Positions 32,539-41,640 of a stretch of DNA of 64,000 nucleotides are shown in pieces (within the stretch, counting starts at the first letter, position 1; each line of letters starts with the position of its first letter). Both the position numbers and the translations under genes were made by a program. Under the pieces are notes generated by a model, which searched no databases, was not told the DNA's origin, and saw only the letters and a list, made by a program, of their open reading frames with translations. This DNA is from Reyranella sp. Its GTDB lineage: Bacteria; Pseudomonadota; Alphaproteobacteria; Reyranellales; Reyranellaceae. The stretch is taken from assembly GCA_019750135.1 (NCBI GenBank), contig JAIEOV010000005.1, positions 124,001 through 188,000 of the forward strand, written 5' to 3'.

Positions 32539-32667
32539 CTACTTCTTGCGCGGATCGTCGGCCGGGTTGACGTAGGTGACGCCCTGCGGCCCGGTGCCGT
32601 GGTGATCCATGGCCATGGCGGGCATGGCCCGCGCCGAGAATAAAGTCAGCAGGATCGTCGTTCTCAT
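32539..32667 (-). CDS. Small secreted peptide
   Basis: A 42-residue product below normal annotation size. MRTTILLTLFSARAMPAMAM is a signal peptide with an AMA cleavage site, leaving a mature peptide of about 22 residues that starts MDHHGTGPQG and ends NPADDPRKK. GGAGGA lies 6 bases before the ATG at 32667. It is 10 bases upstream of the FAD oxidase and likely shares its transcript. The two His might bind metal. Function unknown. Confidence 0.5.
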   Translation of the reverse strand: MRTTILLTLFSARAMPAMAMDHHGTGPQGVTYVNPADDPRKK

Positions 32668-32830
32668 CGTTCCTCCATGGCGCCAGGGGGCTGCGCCATC
32701 CTCGTCCAGGGCATGGAAAACGTCATTGGCCGGCCTGCCGGGAGGTTTGATCGAGATGCCGCCTTCACATGTTCCGCAATTCAAGCCGCACCGCTATGCT
32801 TGCGACGGGAGGAGAGCGAGGTTGCTTTCA

Positions 32831-33832
32831 ATGCGCCGAACCTTTGCCGACGCCGCCGGTCAGCCGGGGCGACGCGGCTTCATTGCGCTCGCCGGCGCGG
32901 CGGCCTCGACGCGTGTCTGGGCGCAGAGCCCGCCGGTCATCGGCTATCTCGGCTCGGAATCGCCGGAGCGTTACGCCAGCCGGCTCGCGGCGTTCCGCGA
33001 AGGCCTGGCCGATTCAGGTCTCGCCGAAGGGCGCAATGTCGCGGTCGAGTACCGCTGGGCCGACGGCCAGTACAACCGGCTGCCGGCGCTGGCCAAGGAG
33101 CTGGCGGGCCTGTCGCCGACCGTCATCGTGGCGCCCGGCGGCGCCGAGGTCGCGCTGGCGGCCAAGTCGGCGACGACCAAGATCCCCATCGTGTTCGAGA
33201 TGGGCGGCGATCCCGTGGCGCTCGGCGTGGTCGAGAGCCTGTCGCAGCCGGGCGGCAACATGACCGGCGTGTCGAGCCTCAGCGTCGAGGTCTCGCGCAA
33301 GCGGCTGGAATTCATGCGCGAGGTGCGGCCGACCGCGGGCCGCTTCACCTTCGCCGTCAATCCGCGGAGCCCGACATCGGAATCGCAGACCAAGAACCTG
33401 CAGGCCGCGGCGACGGCCCTCGGGGTCGAGCTGATCGTGCTGAAGGCCAGCGCCGAGGCGGAGTTCGAGGCCCTGTTCACCACGACGCGCAGCGAGGGCG
33501 CCGGCGGGCTGGTGTTCAGCTCCGATCCCTACTTCGCCTACCGCAGCCAGCAGCTCGCCGCGCTCGCCGTCCAGCACAAGGTGGCGGCGATCACCCAGTC
33601 GCGCGACTTTCCGCTGGCCGGGGGCCTCATGAGCTACGGCGGCGACTTCAGCCAGTCGCACCGCCAGGCCGGACGCCATGCCGGCCGCATCCTGAAGGGC
33701 GAGAAGCCGTCGGAGCTGCCGGTGCAGCGCGTCACCAAGGTCGAGCTGGTCATCAACCTCAAGGCCGCCGCCGATCTCGGCATCGCCGTTCCGCTCTCGC
33801 TGCTGACCAGCGCCGACCGGGTCATCGAATGA
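32831..33832 (+). CDS. ABC-type solute-binding protein (TrpX-like), coupled to a cyclase
   Basis: A 333-residue periplasmic binding protein. The N-terminus contains a Tat-like pair and hydrophobic core (RRGFIALAGAAASTRVWAQS). The body begins PPVIGYLGSESPERYASRLA and includes VIVAPGGAEVALAAKSATTK, PIVFEMGGDPVALGVVESLS and GGLMSYGGDFSQSHRQAGRH, as in the TrpX/DUF534 family that binds amino acids or nucleoside-like ligands. There is no permease or ATPase gene. The stop overlaps the ATG of a membrane adenylate cyclase (ATGA). The pair may work as a ligand-sensing unit. The start MRRTFADAAG is the first ATG after the upstream GAGCGAGG. Confidence 0.82.
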   Translation: MRRTFADAAGQPGRRGFIALAGAAASTRVWAQSPPVIGYLGSESPERYASRLAAFREGLADSGLAEGRNVAVEYRWADGQYNRLPALAKELAGLSPTVIVAPGGAEVALAAKSATTKIPIVFEMGGDPVALGVVESLSQPGGNMTGVSSLSVEVSRKRLEFMREVRPTAGRFTFAVNPRSPTSESQTKNLQAAATALGVELIVLKASAEAEFEALFTTTRSEGAGGLVFSSDPYFAYRSQQLAALAVQHKVAAITQSRDFPLAGGLMSYGGDFSQSHRQAGRHAGRILKGEKPSELPVQRVTKVELVINLKAAADLGIAVPLSLLTSADRVIE

Positions 33833-35574
33833 AAGTGAGCGACGGCCCGCGCCGCACGTCGCTGTTCTGGAAGTACTTCGCCACGCTCTTCGCCGCCGTC
33901 GTGGCGCCCTTGCTGATCGCGGGCGGCAGCGAGGCCTGGCTGGGCTATCGCGACGAGCGGGCGCGGCTGAACGACATCCTGAACGCCGAAGCCCGCCTTG
34001 CGGCGGTGAAGATCGACGACTTCCTCGACGGCATCCGCGAGCAGCTCGGCTGGACCGTGCAGCTGCCGTGGACCGAGGAGAGCGGCGAGCGTCATCGACT
34101 CGACGCGCTCGGCCTGCTGCGCCAGGTCCCCGCCGTCGAGAGCCTGACCCTGGTCGACGCCGCGGGCCGCGAACGGCTGTTCGTCTCGCGCCTCGGGCTG
34201 AACCGGATCGACGCCCGCAGCGATCTCTCGCTCAGGCCGGCGGTGCAGGGTGCGCGGGCCAACGGCGCGTGGTTCGGGCCGGTGCGATTTGAGGGCGGCT
34301 CGGAGCCCTTCATGATGATCGCGGTCGCCGGCAACCGCTCGTCGGTCGGCGTGGCGATCGCCGAGGTCAACCTCAAGCTGATCTGGGAAGTGATCTCGGG
34401 CATCAAGGTCGGGCGCACGGGCGATGCCTTCGTGCTCGACAACCCGGGACGCCTGATCGCCCATCCCGACATCAACCTGGTGCTGCGCGCCGACGAAGCG
34501 GGCCAGCGGCCGTTCCAGGCCCTGCGCGGCGCCATCCTCGCCCGGCCCGGCGAAGCGGCGACCGGCCGCGACAATGCCGGCGAGACGGTGCTGGCCGCGA
34601 TGGCGCCGATCCCCAGCGTCGACTGGAGCGTCGTCGTCAAGCAGCCGCTGGCCGAAGCCTTCGGGCCGCTCTATGCGGCGCTGCTGCGCACGGCGGTGCT
34701 GCTGGTCGCCGGCGCGATGCTGGCCGCCGCGCTGGCGGGGTGGCTGGCGCGGCGCATGATCGGCCCTATTCGATTGCTGGAGGACGGCGTCAGCCGCATC
34801 GGCGCCGGGCAGTTCGACCATCGCATCGAGCTCAGGACCGGCGACGAGTTCGAGCGGCTGGCCAGCCGCTTCAACGAGATGGCGGCCGAGCTGCAAGTCT
34901 CGCAGGAGCGCTCGCAGCGCATCACGCGGCTGAAGCGGTTCCTGGCGCCGCAGGTGGCCGAGCTGGTCGACCGCACCGGCGACGACAGCGTGCTCGACGG
35001 GCGGCGCGTCGAGCTGGTCGTGGTGTTCTGCGACCTCAGGGGCTTCACCGCCTTCTCGGCGCGCGCCGACACCGATACCGTCATCATGGTATTGCGGCGC
35101 TACTACGAAGTGCTCGAAAAAGCCGTGAATGCTTATGAGGGAACGCTGATCCGCTTCTCCGGCGACGGCGCCATGATCCTGCTGAACGCCCCGGTCTCGA
35201 TTCCCGAACCGGCACGGCGCGCCGTCGCCATGGCGGCCGACATGCAGCGCGACGTGCAGGAGCTTCTGGCCGGCTGGCGTGCGCTGGAGGCCCGACTGGG
35301 CTTCGGCGTCGGCATCGCCATGGGGCCGGCGACGGTGGGCGGGATCGGCTCGGAAGGGCGGCTCGACTACACCGCCGTCGGCAACGCGGTGAACCTCGCC
35401 TCGCGGCTGTGCGACAGCGCGCGGGACAACCAGATCCTGGTCGATCGCGTCGCCGCGCAGGCGATCGGGGCGGCGACCCCTCTGGTGCCGCTGGCGGCGC
35501 TCGACCTGAAAGGGATCGACCAGCCTGTCCCCGTGTTTGCCGTTGGCATGCACGGGACGCAGCCGGCAAAATAA
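33829..35574 (+). CDS. Membrane receptor-type class III adenylate/guanylate cyclase
   Basis: A 581-residue receptor. The first membrane helix is SLFWKYFATLFAAVVAPLLI (about 11-30). A periplasmic dCache-like sensor (about 35-285) includes RTGDAFVLDNPGRLIAHPDI. The second helix is AVLLVAGAMLAAALAGWLA. HAMP follows (IGPIRLLEDGVSRIGAGQFD). The catalytic domain starts VELVVVFCDLRGFTAFSARA, with the two metal Asp in FCDLRGFT and RFSGDGAMILLN, and ends in YTAVGNAVNLASRLCDSARD. Translation is coupled to the upstream solute-binding protein by a 4-base overlap. That suggests the binding protein presents its ligand to the sensor domain. Confidence 0.9.
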   Translation: MKVSDGPRRTSLFWKYFATLFAAVVAPLLIAGGSEAWLGYRDERARLNDILNAEARLAAVKIDDFLDGIREQLGWTVQLPWTEESGERHRLDALGLLRQVPAVESLTLVDAAGRERLFVSRLGLNRIDARSDLSLRPAVQGARANGAWFGPVRFEGGSEPFMMIAVAGNRSSVGVAIAEVNLKLIWEVISGIKVGRTGDAFVLDNPGRLIAHPDINLVLRADEAGQRPFQALRGAILARPGEAATGRDNAGETVLAAMAPIPSVDWSVVVKQPLAEAFGPLYAALLRTAVLLVAGAMLAAALAGWLARRMIGPIRLLEDGVSRIGAGQFDHRIELRTGDEFERLASRFNEMAAELQVSQERSQRITRLKRFLAPQVAELVDRTGDDSVLDGRRVELVVVFCDLRGFTAFSARADTDTVIMVLRRYYEVLEKAVNAYEGTLIRFSGDGAMILLNAPVSIPEPARRAVAMAADMQRDVQELLAGWRALEARLGFGVGIAMGPATVGGIGSEGRLDYTAVGNAVNLASRLCDSARDNQILVDRVAAQAIGAATPLVPLAALDLKGIDQPVPVFAVGMHGTQPAK

Positions 35575-35603
35575 GGCGACACAGCCCCACGAGCGGAGAC
35601 GGC

Positions 35604-35978
35604 ATGCCCATCAGCTTCACGATCGACCACAAGGCGCGCTTCGTCGACGCGACGTTCGATGGCTATCTCGTCCTGAAGGACATCGAGGATTTCTGCGATG
35701 CCGTGGTCGGGCAGAACGGGCTGCCTTATCGCAAGCTGATCGACGGCCGGACCGCCCACGGCACCTATAACGATGCCGACGTCATGGCGCTGGGCGCCCG
35801 CCTCGCCGCCTATGCCGAGTACGGGCCGCGCGGCGCCCTGGCGCTCATTCCGGCCGTCGACCTTTCCCTGGAACTGATCGACCGGCTGCTGAACCTCGCC
35901 AAGGGCGGCCGGCCGGCCAAGGCCTTCCGCTCGGTCGACGCCGCCCGCAAGTGGCTTGCGGAGCAGCCCGAGGCCTAG
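35604..35978 (+). CDS. STAS/SpoIIAA-like protein
   Basis: A 124-residue protein with an alternating strand-helix pattern: ISFTIDHKARFVDATFDGYL, RKLIDGRTAHGTYNDADVMA and GALALIPAVDLSLELIDRLL, closing KAFRSVDAARKWLAEQ. This fits the SpoIIAA/STAS-like fold used in signalling. It starts 29 bases after the cyclase stop and may be part of the same operon. No phosphorylatable Ser is obvious. Confidence 0.65.
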   Translation: MPISFTIDHKARFVDATFDGYLVLKDIEDFCDAVVGQNGLPYRKLIDGRTAHGTYNDADVMALGARLAAYAEYGPRGALALIPAVDLSLELIDRLLNLAKGGRPAKAFRSVDAARKWLAEQPEA

Positions 35979-36064
35979 ACCGAGAAAATCAACTTATTGC
36001 AGTGGCGACGCATTGATCGTGCGGCGGCCGCCGGGCTACCAATGACGATCAGAGGTCCGCCGCC

Positions 36065-39000
36065 ATGCCCACGGTCATCAACAACTCGACGTTCCTCGAT
36101 GCCTTTGCCGCAGGGCAGTACACCAACCAGCAGTATCAGACGGTGGTCGCGGCGACCTTGTCCTCGAACCTCCAGGTCATAGCGGCGGCCGACCAGGTCG
36201 TTACCAGCCTCTTCCAGTACGGGCCGACCCCCTCGACCTTCGCCACGGCCGGGAGCGACACGCAGATCACCGTCGGACTGATGCTCGCGCGCAACGCGCC
36301 GCTGACCCAACTGGACAACCTGCTGGCCGGTACCTGGGGAGAGCGACAGGCGGCGTTGGCGGCATTTCCCAACCAGGCGGCGGTGTGGGCGACCTACGGC
36401 GCCGATCCCGGCGTGTACAATACGGTCCAAACCGAGATCCGGACCGCGCTGACAGGGGTCGCCGGCAGCGATCCCTTCACGACGGCCACCGCGGCCGGGT
36501 ACATCTCGACGCCCGAGGATCGGACGATCTGGCTGACCCTCAATCCCAACCAGTTCTTCGCGCTGTTCACCACGCTGCCGTTCAAGATCACGAATTCCAA
36601 TCCGAACGACAGCGGCAATACCATCGCCTGGATCGGCAATCTCGCCCTCAACGACGCCCTCTCGCCCGCGTCGGTCGCGGCGATCGACGGCCTCTGGGTC
36701 GAGCGCAACGTTGCGCTGACCAATCCGCTGGTCACAGCCAGCACGCTGGTCGCACCGCCGCTCGGTCCCCAGGGCATCGGCAATGCCGCCGACCAGGCCA
36801 AGGTGGTGGCGACGCCGGCCGCAATCGCGGCGAGCTACAATTTCCCGCTGCCGACCAACGTCGCCACCGATCCGGTGGCGCTGGTCGAGACCTACTACGG
36901 CAATACCACGGTATTGACGAACAGCTATAACCAGTACCGTCAGGCGGTGGGCCTGGCCCCGGGAACGCTGCAATACGTCTCGGGCACCAACCTCACCGGC
37001 AACAAGAACGTCGCGAGCGGCGAACTCACGCTCGACATGTCGGTGGTCTCGGGCGCCGTGCCCAACAGCACCATCCGGATGTACTCCGACCTGGCGGGCA
37101 CGCCGTACAACGCCTACCAGCAGGTCTTCTTCGACGCCAACCGCCCCGGCGTGCTGTCCTCGTCCTTCCCTATCGTCGGCCAGTCGACGGCCGGCTCGCC
37201 GTTCCAGTGGGCGTTCCAGCAGCTCATGATCGACGGGGTGCTGGCCAACGTCACGGTGCACATGGCGGGCGGCGACGAGGGCGCCAGCGCCAACATCCCC
37301 AACGGCAACGTCAACGTCACCAGCGGACATTCCTCGCCCTACACCATCCTGGTCGGCGGCACGTCCATCGCGACCCTGTCGAGCGCAATGGCCGATCCCA
37401 CCCTGAACACGCCGGTCAGCCCGGCGGTGCAGAGCCTCGTGCAGCTGGCGCTGAACAACGATCGCGCGACCGTCTTCACCATGGTTGCGGCCGGGCTGAA
37501 GACGCTGCCCAGCCACCTTTCGGCCGCGGCACCGGGACCCGACGGCGCTGCCACCCAGCTGACCAAGATGTTCGAGACGGTGTGGCAGGAGCTGACCGTC
37601 ACGCCGGGCGTGGCGAACAATGCGCCGACGACATCGGGCGTGCTGAACAACGTCCCGGTCCTCAACGCCAGCTACGGCGAGCATCTCACCGGCTCGGGCG
37701 GCGTCACCAACCTCGTGGGCCCGCCCGACTACCAGACGGCCTTCGGGCTCGGCCTGAGCGGCCGCGCCACGCCCGACGTCACCGCGCTTTCCGCCGGCGA
37801 CGCTAGGTACTCGACGCTGAACGACGACTACGTGAACTGGCTGGCCGGCGTGCCCGGGTCGTCCGCCTCGCCGCTGCTCACGCCCAACGGCGGCACGAGC
37901 GCCGCCTCGCCGTTCTGGGCGTCGCTGACGACGCAGTTCAACGTCATCTTCAAGGACCAGGGACTGCCCAAGCTCGGCTATTACACCGACCTGCTCTACA
38001 TCGCCGACGTGATCGCGCCCGGCTCGTTCAACGACATCCAGCTCGGCAACAACGTCAACGGCTTTTACACCACGGGCTACCAGACCGCATACTTCAACCC
38101 CATCACGTCCGACGGCAACGGGTTGGGCCTGTTCGAGATTCCGACGGGCCTCGGATATACCGCCCACCCGGGCTTCGACCTGACGAGCGGGCTCGGCTCT
38201 CCCAACGGCCTGTTGCTGGCTCGGGCGCTGACCGCGATCGCGCATCAGCAGGTCACCTACAGCACCAGCCCGGAGATGCTCGACAGCAACGGCGGCGGCG
38301 GCTGGGTTGCCGGGACGAACGAGTCGCTGCTGTTCCAGACCTTCTCGCATGACGGCGACGCCACCGTCGGCATGCATGTCGGCAACGGCACGACCGTCCT
38401 GTCGAGCGCGGTGACCGCACCCTGGGCGTGGACGGCGCGGCTCGCCCAGCAGTCGCTGCAGTCCGATTTCGATCCCGGCCTGGTGCTGCTGTTCGACAGG
38501 CAGGGCCAGGGCTCGGTGGGCTACCACAACGTCGCCGCCGGCCAGTCGGTCGGCGTCAGCATCGACGGCCAGACGGCCCACGCGCTGCAGGCGAGCATGA
38601 GCAATCCGTTCGGCTTCGTCGAGTTCTTCGCCGGCGGCGATGCCGTGCACGTCTCGCGCGCGGTCTCGATCGCCGAGACCGTGGGCGGCGCCAACGACCA
38701 GCTCGCGGTCGTGCGCATGCGCCAGGGCGGCGAGAATTCCCTGCAGATCACCTTGTATCGTGTCGACGACTACAGCGGGACGATCGACGGCAAGGCGCCG
38801 GGCCACGCCGACTATGCCGGGCTGGTGGCGGGCCGCGCCTACCAGACCACCGACGGCCGCACCGCCATTTCAGGGGCGGGCTACGGCCAGTTCAGCGAAG
38901 CGCTGCTGAAGGGCGTCGACGCCAACGACGTCATCGCCATGCGCCTGGACAACGTCACCACCGGCGCCGTCTTCTGGGCGTTCGCCCAGGCCAACGAGAC

Positions 39001-39154
39001 GGTCAACGGCCAGCCCGCGGTCCACATGATCAACCAGGGCCTCAACACCTGGGGCTGGGAGGACACGGTCGGGCTGGGCGACCATGACTACAACGACCTG
39101 ACGGTGCAGCTCGACTTCACCAGCGCGCACGGCAATGGCTGGCTGGTGCGCTGA
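36065..39154 (+). CDS. Sedolisin-type (S53) serine-carboxyl peptidase with DUF4114-like C-terminal domain
   Basis: A 1029-residue secreted-type protease. Catalytic residues fit S53: E320 and D324 in GELTLDMSVV, D404 in MAGGDEGAS (usual form GDSG) and S612 in NGGTSAASPFWASL. The GYTAHPGFDLTSGLGSPNG segment ends the protease domain with its usual Ca-binding loop. Residues about 720-1029 form a second module ending GWEDTVGLGDHDYNDLTVQL, the hallmark of DUF4114 surface domains. There is no N-terminal signal peptide (MPTVINNSTFLDAFAAGQYT), and the acidic C-terminus suggests type I secretion, although no transporter is nearby. The about 200 residues before the catalytic part do not look like a standard S53 propeptide. 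Confidence 0.82.
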   Translation: MPTVINNSTFLDAFAAGQYTNQQYQTVVAATLSSNLQVIAAADQVVTSLFQYGPTPSTFATAGSDTQITVGLMLARNAPLTQLDNLLAGTWGERQAALAAFPNQAAVWATYGADPGVYNTVQTEIRTALTGVAGSDPFTTATAAGYISTPEDRTIWLTLNPNQFFALFTTLPFKITNSNPNDSGNTIAWIGNLALNDALSPASVAAIDGLWVERNVALTNPLVTASTLVAPPLGPQGIGNAADQAKVVATPAAIAASYNFPLPTNVATDPVALVETYYGNTTVLTNSYNQYRQAVGLAPGTLQYVSGTNLTGNKNVASGELTLDMSVVSGAVPNSTIRMYSDLAGTPYNAYQQVFFDANRPGVLSSSFPIVGQSTAGSPFQWAFQQLMIDGVLANVTVHMAGGDEGASANIPNGNVNVTSGHSSPYTILVGGTSIATLSSAMADPTLNTPVSPAVQSLVQLALNNDRATVFTMVAAGLKTLPSHLSAAAPGPDGAATQLTKMFETVWQELTVTPGVANNAPTTSGVLNNVPVLNASYGEHLTGSGGVTNLVGPPDYQTAFGLGLSGRATPDVTALSAGDARYSTLNDDYVNWLAGVPGSSASPLLTPNGGTSAASPFWASLTTQFNVIFKDQGLPKLGYYTDLLYIADVIAPGSFNDIQLGNNVNGFYTTGYQTAYFNPITSDGNGLGLFEIPTGLGYTAHPGFDLTSGLGSPNGLLLARALTAIAHQQVTYSTSPEMLDSNGGGGWVAGTNESLLFQTFSHDGDATVGMHVGNGTTVLSSAVTAPWAWTARLAQQSLQSDFDPGLVLLFDRQGQGSVGYHNVAAGQSVGVSIDGQTAHALQASMSNPFGFVEFFAGGDAVHVSRAVSIAETVGGANDQLAVVRMRQGGENSLQITLYRVDDYSGTIDGKAPGHADYAGLVAGRAYQTTDGRTAISGAGYGQFSEALLKGVDANDVIAMRLDNVTTGAVFWAFAQANETVNGQPAVHMINQGLNTWGWEDTVGLGDHDYNDLTVQLDFTSAHGNGWLVR

Positions 39155-39157
39155 CCA

Positions 39158-40366
39158 TCAGTCGCGCCGGCGCGCTGCGACGCTGAGGACCTTGAAGCGA
39201 GTGCGAACACCGTCCGGTGCGGCGTTGCGCAAAACGAGATAACGCAGATCGGCGCTCCTTGCCGCGACGACGATGCGCTGGCTGAGAGGCATGGCGCTGA
39301 GGGTGCGCTCCGGCGCGCAGAAGCTCGACAGGTCGGCGCCGGCGAGGACGATGCCGAGCTTGCCCTCCATGACCTCAACGCCGACTTCGATGCTGACGAC
39401 GCCCGAGGGCGGGCCAGCATCGAGGCCGAGAACGAGGGCGTAGCTCCAGGCCAGCGGCCGCGTCTCGATGGCCACGTCGACGACGTCGCGGAAGGCGAGG
39501 CCGCCCTCCCGGCGCAGCAGGCTTTTCGCTCGCGAGATGAGCGTGCCGCCTTGCCGCGGTGCGACGACGACGCCCTCCTGTACCTCGGCCTTGGCGACGA
39601 AGGCGCCTCCCAGGGGTTCTCCCGCCGAAGACGGCAGGGCTTCGTCGAAGCGGAGCAGCGGTGGAAAGACCAGCTCCAGGCTGACCTCGCCCCGCGCGCC
39701 CGGCCTGTCTGCAGGCTGGCGCTGCAGCACGAAGTTGTCGTTGTCGAGGACCAGCGCCTGGCGATAGCCGCGGTGAGCCAGCCACGCCAGCGCCTCGCCG
39801 ACGCCCTGGTTGCGCAGGCCGAGCGCATGATTGAGCTCGACGACGACAACGGGATTGCGCTCGGCCAGCGTGCGCTCGGCGCCGCGCAGGACCTCGAAGT
39901 CGAAGCTGTCGACGTCGATCTTCAGGCAGTCGACGCGGTCGATGCCATGCCGGGCGATGAAATCGTCGAAGGCGTAAAAGGGATAGGTCCTGACCTCGCC
40001 CTCCGTTCCCCACAGTCGGAAGATCCGGTCCTCGCGCTCGCCCGTCGTCGCCGCCAGGGCGACGTCGTGGACCTCGGCATTGCCGACGCCGTTGTGCCGA
40101 AGGTTCTGCCGCAGCATCTCCGCCGTGGCGGTCGGCTCGAAGGCGAACACGCGGCCGCGCGGGGCGAGCTGCGAAAACAGGATCGTGTAGTACCCGACAT
40201 TCGCGCCGATATCGAAGATCCACCAGTCGTCGCGGACGTGGTCGGCGAACCATCGCTTCGTTTCCAGCTCGCAGTAGGGATAGTAGTCGCGGAACTGTTC
40301 GTAGTAGGCGACGAGCTCGATCGGATCCCGCCCGGGAATCGTCGTTGCAACGGGATCGCGCTTCAT
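39158..40366 (-). CDS. FkbM-family methyltransferase with a C-terminal accessory domain
   Basis: A 402-residue protein. The FkbM SAM-binding domain (about 48-240) has WWIFDIGANVGYYTILFSQL, GRVFAFEPTATAEMLRQNLR and VDCLKIDVDSFDFEVLRGAE. Residues about 310-402 form an accessory module (VVSIEVGVEVMEGKLGIVLA, ADLRYLVLRNAAPDGVRTRF). This module matches the N-terminal module of the next protein upstream (40363-41637). FkbM enzymes O-methylate sugars or lipids. ATGA overlap with the upstream gene implies a common operon. The start at 40366 gives MKRDPVATTIPGRDP. Confidence 0.85.
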   Translation of the reverse strand: MKRDPVATTIPGRDPIELVAYYEQFRDYYPYCELETKRWFADHVRDDWWIFDIGANVGYYTILFSQLAPRGRVFAFEPTATAEMLRQNLRHNGVGNAEVHDVALAATTGEREDRIFRLWGTEGEVRTYPFYAFDDFIARHGIDRVDCLKIDVDSFDFEVLRGAERTLAERNPVVVVELNHALGLRNQGVGEALAWLAHRGYRQALVLDNDNFVLQRQPADRPGARGEVSLELVFPPLLRFDEALPSSAGEPLGGAFVAKAEVQEGVVVAPRQGGTLISRAKSLLRREGGLAFRDVVDVAIETRPLAWSYALVLGLDAGPPSGVVSIEVGVEVMEGKLGIVLAGADLSSFCAPERTLSAMPLSQRIVVAARSADLRYLVLRNAAPDGVRTRFKVLSVAARRRD

Positions 40367-41637
40367 GTGGGTTTCCGTTCGCCAACCAGGATCCAGCTCC
40401 GGCGGATCCAGTACAGGCGGTCGAACAGCGGCCGCCAGCGGGTGAAATTCTCGACGATCGCCTGCACGACGCCGAGCGGCGCCAGGTTGTGCGACAGCGC
40501 CGCGGGATCGGGACAGAAGTCGTGCCAGACGCAGAAGCCTCCGGGACGCAGCACGCTCAACGCCTTGTCCGTGTCGTTGGCGACGAGATCCGGCGTGTGT
40601 CCGCCGTCGATCAGGACCGTGTCGAAGAAATCGCCGGCGAAGTCGCCGGTCCTGAAGTCGCGGCTGTCGCACAGAAGCTGATGCACGCGCGGGCCGAGGC
40701 CTGCCGACCGGTAGCGCCAGCCGATGCCGCCGCCGGTATCGGACCCGGCGTAGAGCGATTCGCCGTCGCTGCCGGCTTCTCCCTGCGGCAGGTTGACGGT
40801 CCAGATCTCGGCGTCGGTGCTGTGGCCGACCAGGGCCGCGCCGAAGCCCTCCCAGGTGCCGAACTCGAGATGTCGGCGAGGCCGTCGCAGCCGCCACAGG
40901 AATTCGAGGATCGGCGCGTCGTCGGTCTCCATCTTCCAGCGGTCGAGCGGCTTGTCCTGGCCGGGCGGAGGCCAGGCCGGCGGCGCCGGTTGTCCGTAGA
41001 GCGCGGGCAGATCGGCTACGTCCACGATGTCGATCGAACCGCCCTGACCGGCGTTGAGCGCTGCCGCAGGGAAAGGATCGTCCCACGCACGACGGGCCCA
41101 GGCGACGAGGCGGCCGAGTTCGCGCACCTCGATGGTCCTGGCGGACGGCTGCGACCATGACGCCGCGAAGCTGCCTTCGCCCGCCAGGCGATCGGCCAGC
41201 AGTTCGAAGACCTCGAAGCGCGTTGGACGTCCTTCGGGATCGATGTTGCGGAACACCAGGAAACGGGCGTCCGACGGCTCATCGACCCAGACTCGCGGCT
41301 GCTGGATCTCCGGAGCGGCAGGGAGCGTCCGTTCCCGGGAGGCGTAGGTCGAGCCGTCCGCCTTGACGACGCCGATGCCGAGCCGCCCCTCCCGAACGCG
41401 GACCCGGCACTCCACGAGCAGGCCGTCATCGGCGGACCAGTTGCGCAGGCGGTCGCCCGCCAGCTCCAGGTCGACGGCGTTGTTCCAGCGTCCGCGGGGC
41501 GTCGTCACCGAGAGCAAAGGGCGCCGCTCGCGCCATGGCATCACGGCCTGCAGAAGCCGTGCCGGCAGCGGCAGGCGGTGGCACGAGGCTCCCTCGAACA
41601 GCCGAGGCACGTCGCGGATGAGTCGTTCGATGCGCAT
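40363..41637 (-). CDS. Class I methyltransferase (Methyltransf_24) with an N-terminal accessory domain
   Basis: A 424-residue protein. Residues about 45-150 form the accessory module shared with the downstream FkbM protein: LLVECRVRVREGRLGIGVVK and DARFLVFRNIDPEGRPTRFE. The C-terminal half is a SAM-dependent methyltransferase: RHLEFGTWEGFGAALVG (SAM loop), FFDTVLIDGGHTPDLVANDT and LRPGGFCVWHDFCPDPAAL. The combination suggests that both enzymes act on the same glycan through the shared module. The start MRIERLIRDVPRLF follows 3 bases after the SGNH gene stop. Confidence 0.82.
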   Translation of the reverse strand: MRIERLIRDVPRLFEGASCHRLPLPARLLQAVMPWRERRPLLSVTTPRGRWNNAVDLELAGDRLRNWSADDGLLVECRVRVREGRLGIGVVKADGSTYASRERTLPAAPEIQQPRVWVDEPSDARFLVFRNIDPEGRPTRFEVFELLADRLAGEGSFAASWSQPSARTIEVRELGRLVAWARRAWDDPFPAAALNAGQGGSIDIVDVADLPALYGQPAPPAWPPPGQDKPLDRWKMETDDAPILEFLWRLRRPRRHLEFGTWEGFGAALVGHSTDAEIWTVNLPQGEAGSDGESLYAGSDTGGGIGWRYRSAGLGPRVHQLLCDSRDFRTGDFAGDFFDTVLIDGGHTPDLVANDTDKALSVLRPGGFCVWHDFCPDPAALSHNLAPLGVVQAIVENFTRWRPLFDRLYWIRRSWILVGERKPT

Positions 41638-41640
41638 CGT

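Noticed and set aside
35975-38806. A 943-codon minus-strand frame antisense to the S53 peptidase
   Set aside because: Repetitive Arg/Gly/Asp/Val composition without domains; the plus strand carries the catalytic residues.
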